From: Candidatus Nealsonbacteria bacterium RIFCSPLOWO2_01_FULL_38_120
Lineage (GTDB): Bacteria > Patescibacteriota > Minisyncoccia > Minisyncoccales > GWA2-38-27
Direction: 5' to 3'
NCBI GenBank assembly: GCA_001821475.1
Contig: MHMF01000027.1
Location: forward strand, 1 to 6,678
DNA length: 6,678 nt
A program made the translations under genes and the position numbers. Shown piece by piece: positions 6,590-6,678 of the stretch (positions are counted from its first letter, which is position 1; every line of letters starts with the position of its first letter). Below the pieces are notes generated by a model that saw only the letters and a list, made by a program, of their open reading frames with translations, made no database searches and was not told the origin of the DNA.

Positions 6590-6660
6590 ATTACAAAATG
6601 CCAAATAAAAAAAGAATTTCTTGGTCTTTTCTCCAAATTTCAGCCGCAAATTTGCTATAA
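6580..6660 (-). repeat. right 81-bp inverted repeat flanking the glycan operon
   Basis: This is the reverse-complement partner of 120-199, with 77 of 81 aligned columns identical and one extra base. Its inner end supplies the last codons and the TGA stop (6587-6589) of the aminotransferase. Its outer end forms an extended -10 promoter for whatever follows. Together the two repeats enclose 6,541 bp including themselves. It carries no coding potential of its own that looks real. Confidence 0.9.
6634..6654. repeat. hairpin at the outer tip of the right repeat
   Basis: CAAATTT (6634-6640) pairs perfectly with AAATTTG (6648-6654) around the 7-nt loop CAGCCGC. The left copy keeps the fold at 126-146 with one G-T wobble and a changed loop base. 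Two of the three substitutions between the copies fall in this tip. The stem is AT-rich and has no U-tract directly after it, so it is a weak terminator candidate. It fits better as a repeat-end recognition structure. Confidence 0.45.
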
Positions 6661-6678
6661 TTACGAAGGGAGGGAGGA
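6653..6678 (+). promoter_or_regulatory. outward promoter and Shine-Dalgarno for a gene beyond the window
   Basis: TGCTATAAT at 6653-6661 is a consensus extended -10 element (TGN-TATAAT) whose first bases lie in the repeat; no good -35 is visible. Starting 7 bases after it, GGGAGGGAGGA (6668-6678) is a strong Shine-Dalgarno-like purine run that reaches the window edge. A same-strand gene probably starts just beyond. If so, its promoter is partly supplied by the repeat. Confidence 0.5.
6661..6667. repeat. possible target-site duplication, right copy (TTACGAA)
   Basis: This directly follows the outer end of the right inverted repeat and matches TTACGAG (113-119) in the same orientation at six of seven bases. 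Its significance depends on whether the flanked segment really moved as a unit. The first base also completes the TATAAT box. Confidence 0.4.

Noticed and set aside
6442..6636. Minus-strand ORF of 64 codons crossing the right repeat
   Set aside because: It is the antisense of the conserved aminotransferase C-terminus plus repeat sequence, with no recognisable domain.

Overview
The window is an AT-rich bacterial segment carrying a five-gene, same-strand operon for surface glycan synthesis. The style of the glycosyltransferases, the low GC content and the many intergenic repeats suggest a Patescibacteria/CPR genome, most likely Parcubacteria-like. That assignment is from memory of similar proteins, not from a search. 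TGA is used as a normal stop by three genes, which argues against the CPR lineages that recode TGA.

Layout. Bases 1-226 hold a TATAAT-type promoter, a 29-codon ORF that looks like the N-terminal stub of a small CPR 'hydrolase'-annotated family, and an 80-bp repeat (120-199). Bases 227-6589 hold the operon: a soluble GT4 glycosyltransferase; an 872-residue protein fusing a multi-pass membrane GT-C-like domain to a second GT4 domain; a GNAT acetyltransferase; a WecA/MraY-family polyprenyl-phosphate sugar-1-phosphate transferase; and a DegT/DnrJ-type PLP sugar aminotransferase. The genes are tightly packed (gaps of 16 and 1 nt and two ATGA overlaps), so they are probably co-transcribed and translationally coupled. 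Bases 6580-6678 hold a second copy of the 80-bp repeat in inverted orientation, an extended -10 promoter pointing out of the window, and a strong Shine-Dalgarno-like purine run for a gene starting beyond the window.

How the genes could work together (inference). The DegT enzyme aminates a nucleotide-keto-sugar and the GNAT acetylates the amino sugar, as in the WecE/WecD and PseC/PseH pairs. The WecA-like enzyme primes a polyprenyl-phosphate carrier with a sugar phosphate, and the GT4 domains extend the glycan on the cytoplasmic side. The GT-C-like domain may use a lipid-linked sugar on the outer face. No sugar-nucleotide dehydratase, flippase or polymerase is visible here.

The most notable structural feature is that the whole operon lies between near-identical inverted repeats (77 of 81 aligned columns). 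These are bordered by a possible 6-7 bp direct repeat (TTACGA) and abut a truncated gene. This looks like a glycan cassette moved, or made invertible, by MITE-like ends. No transposase is present in the window.
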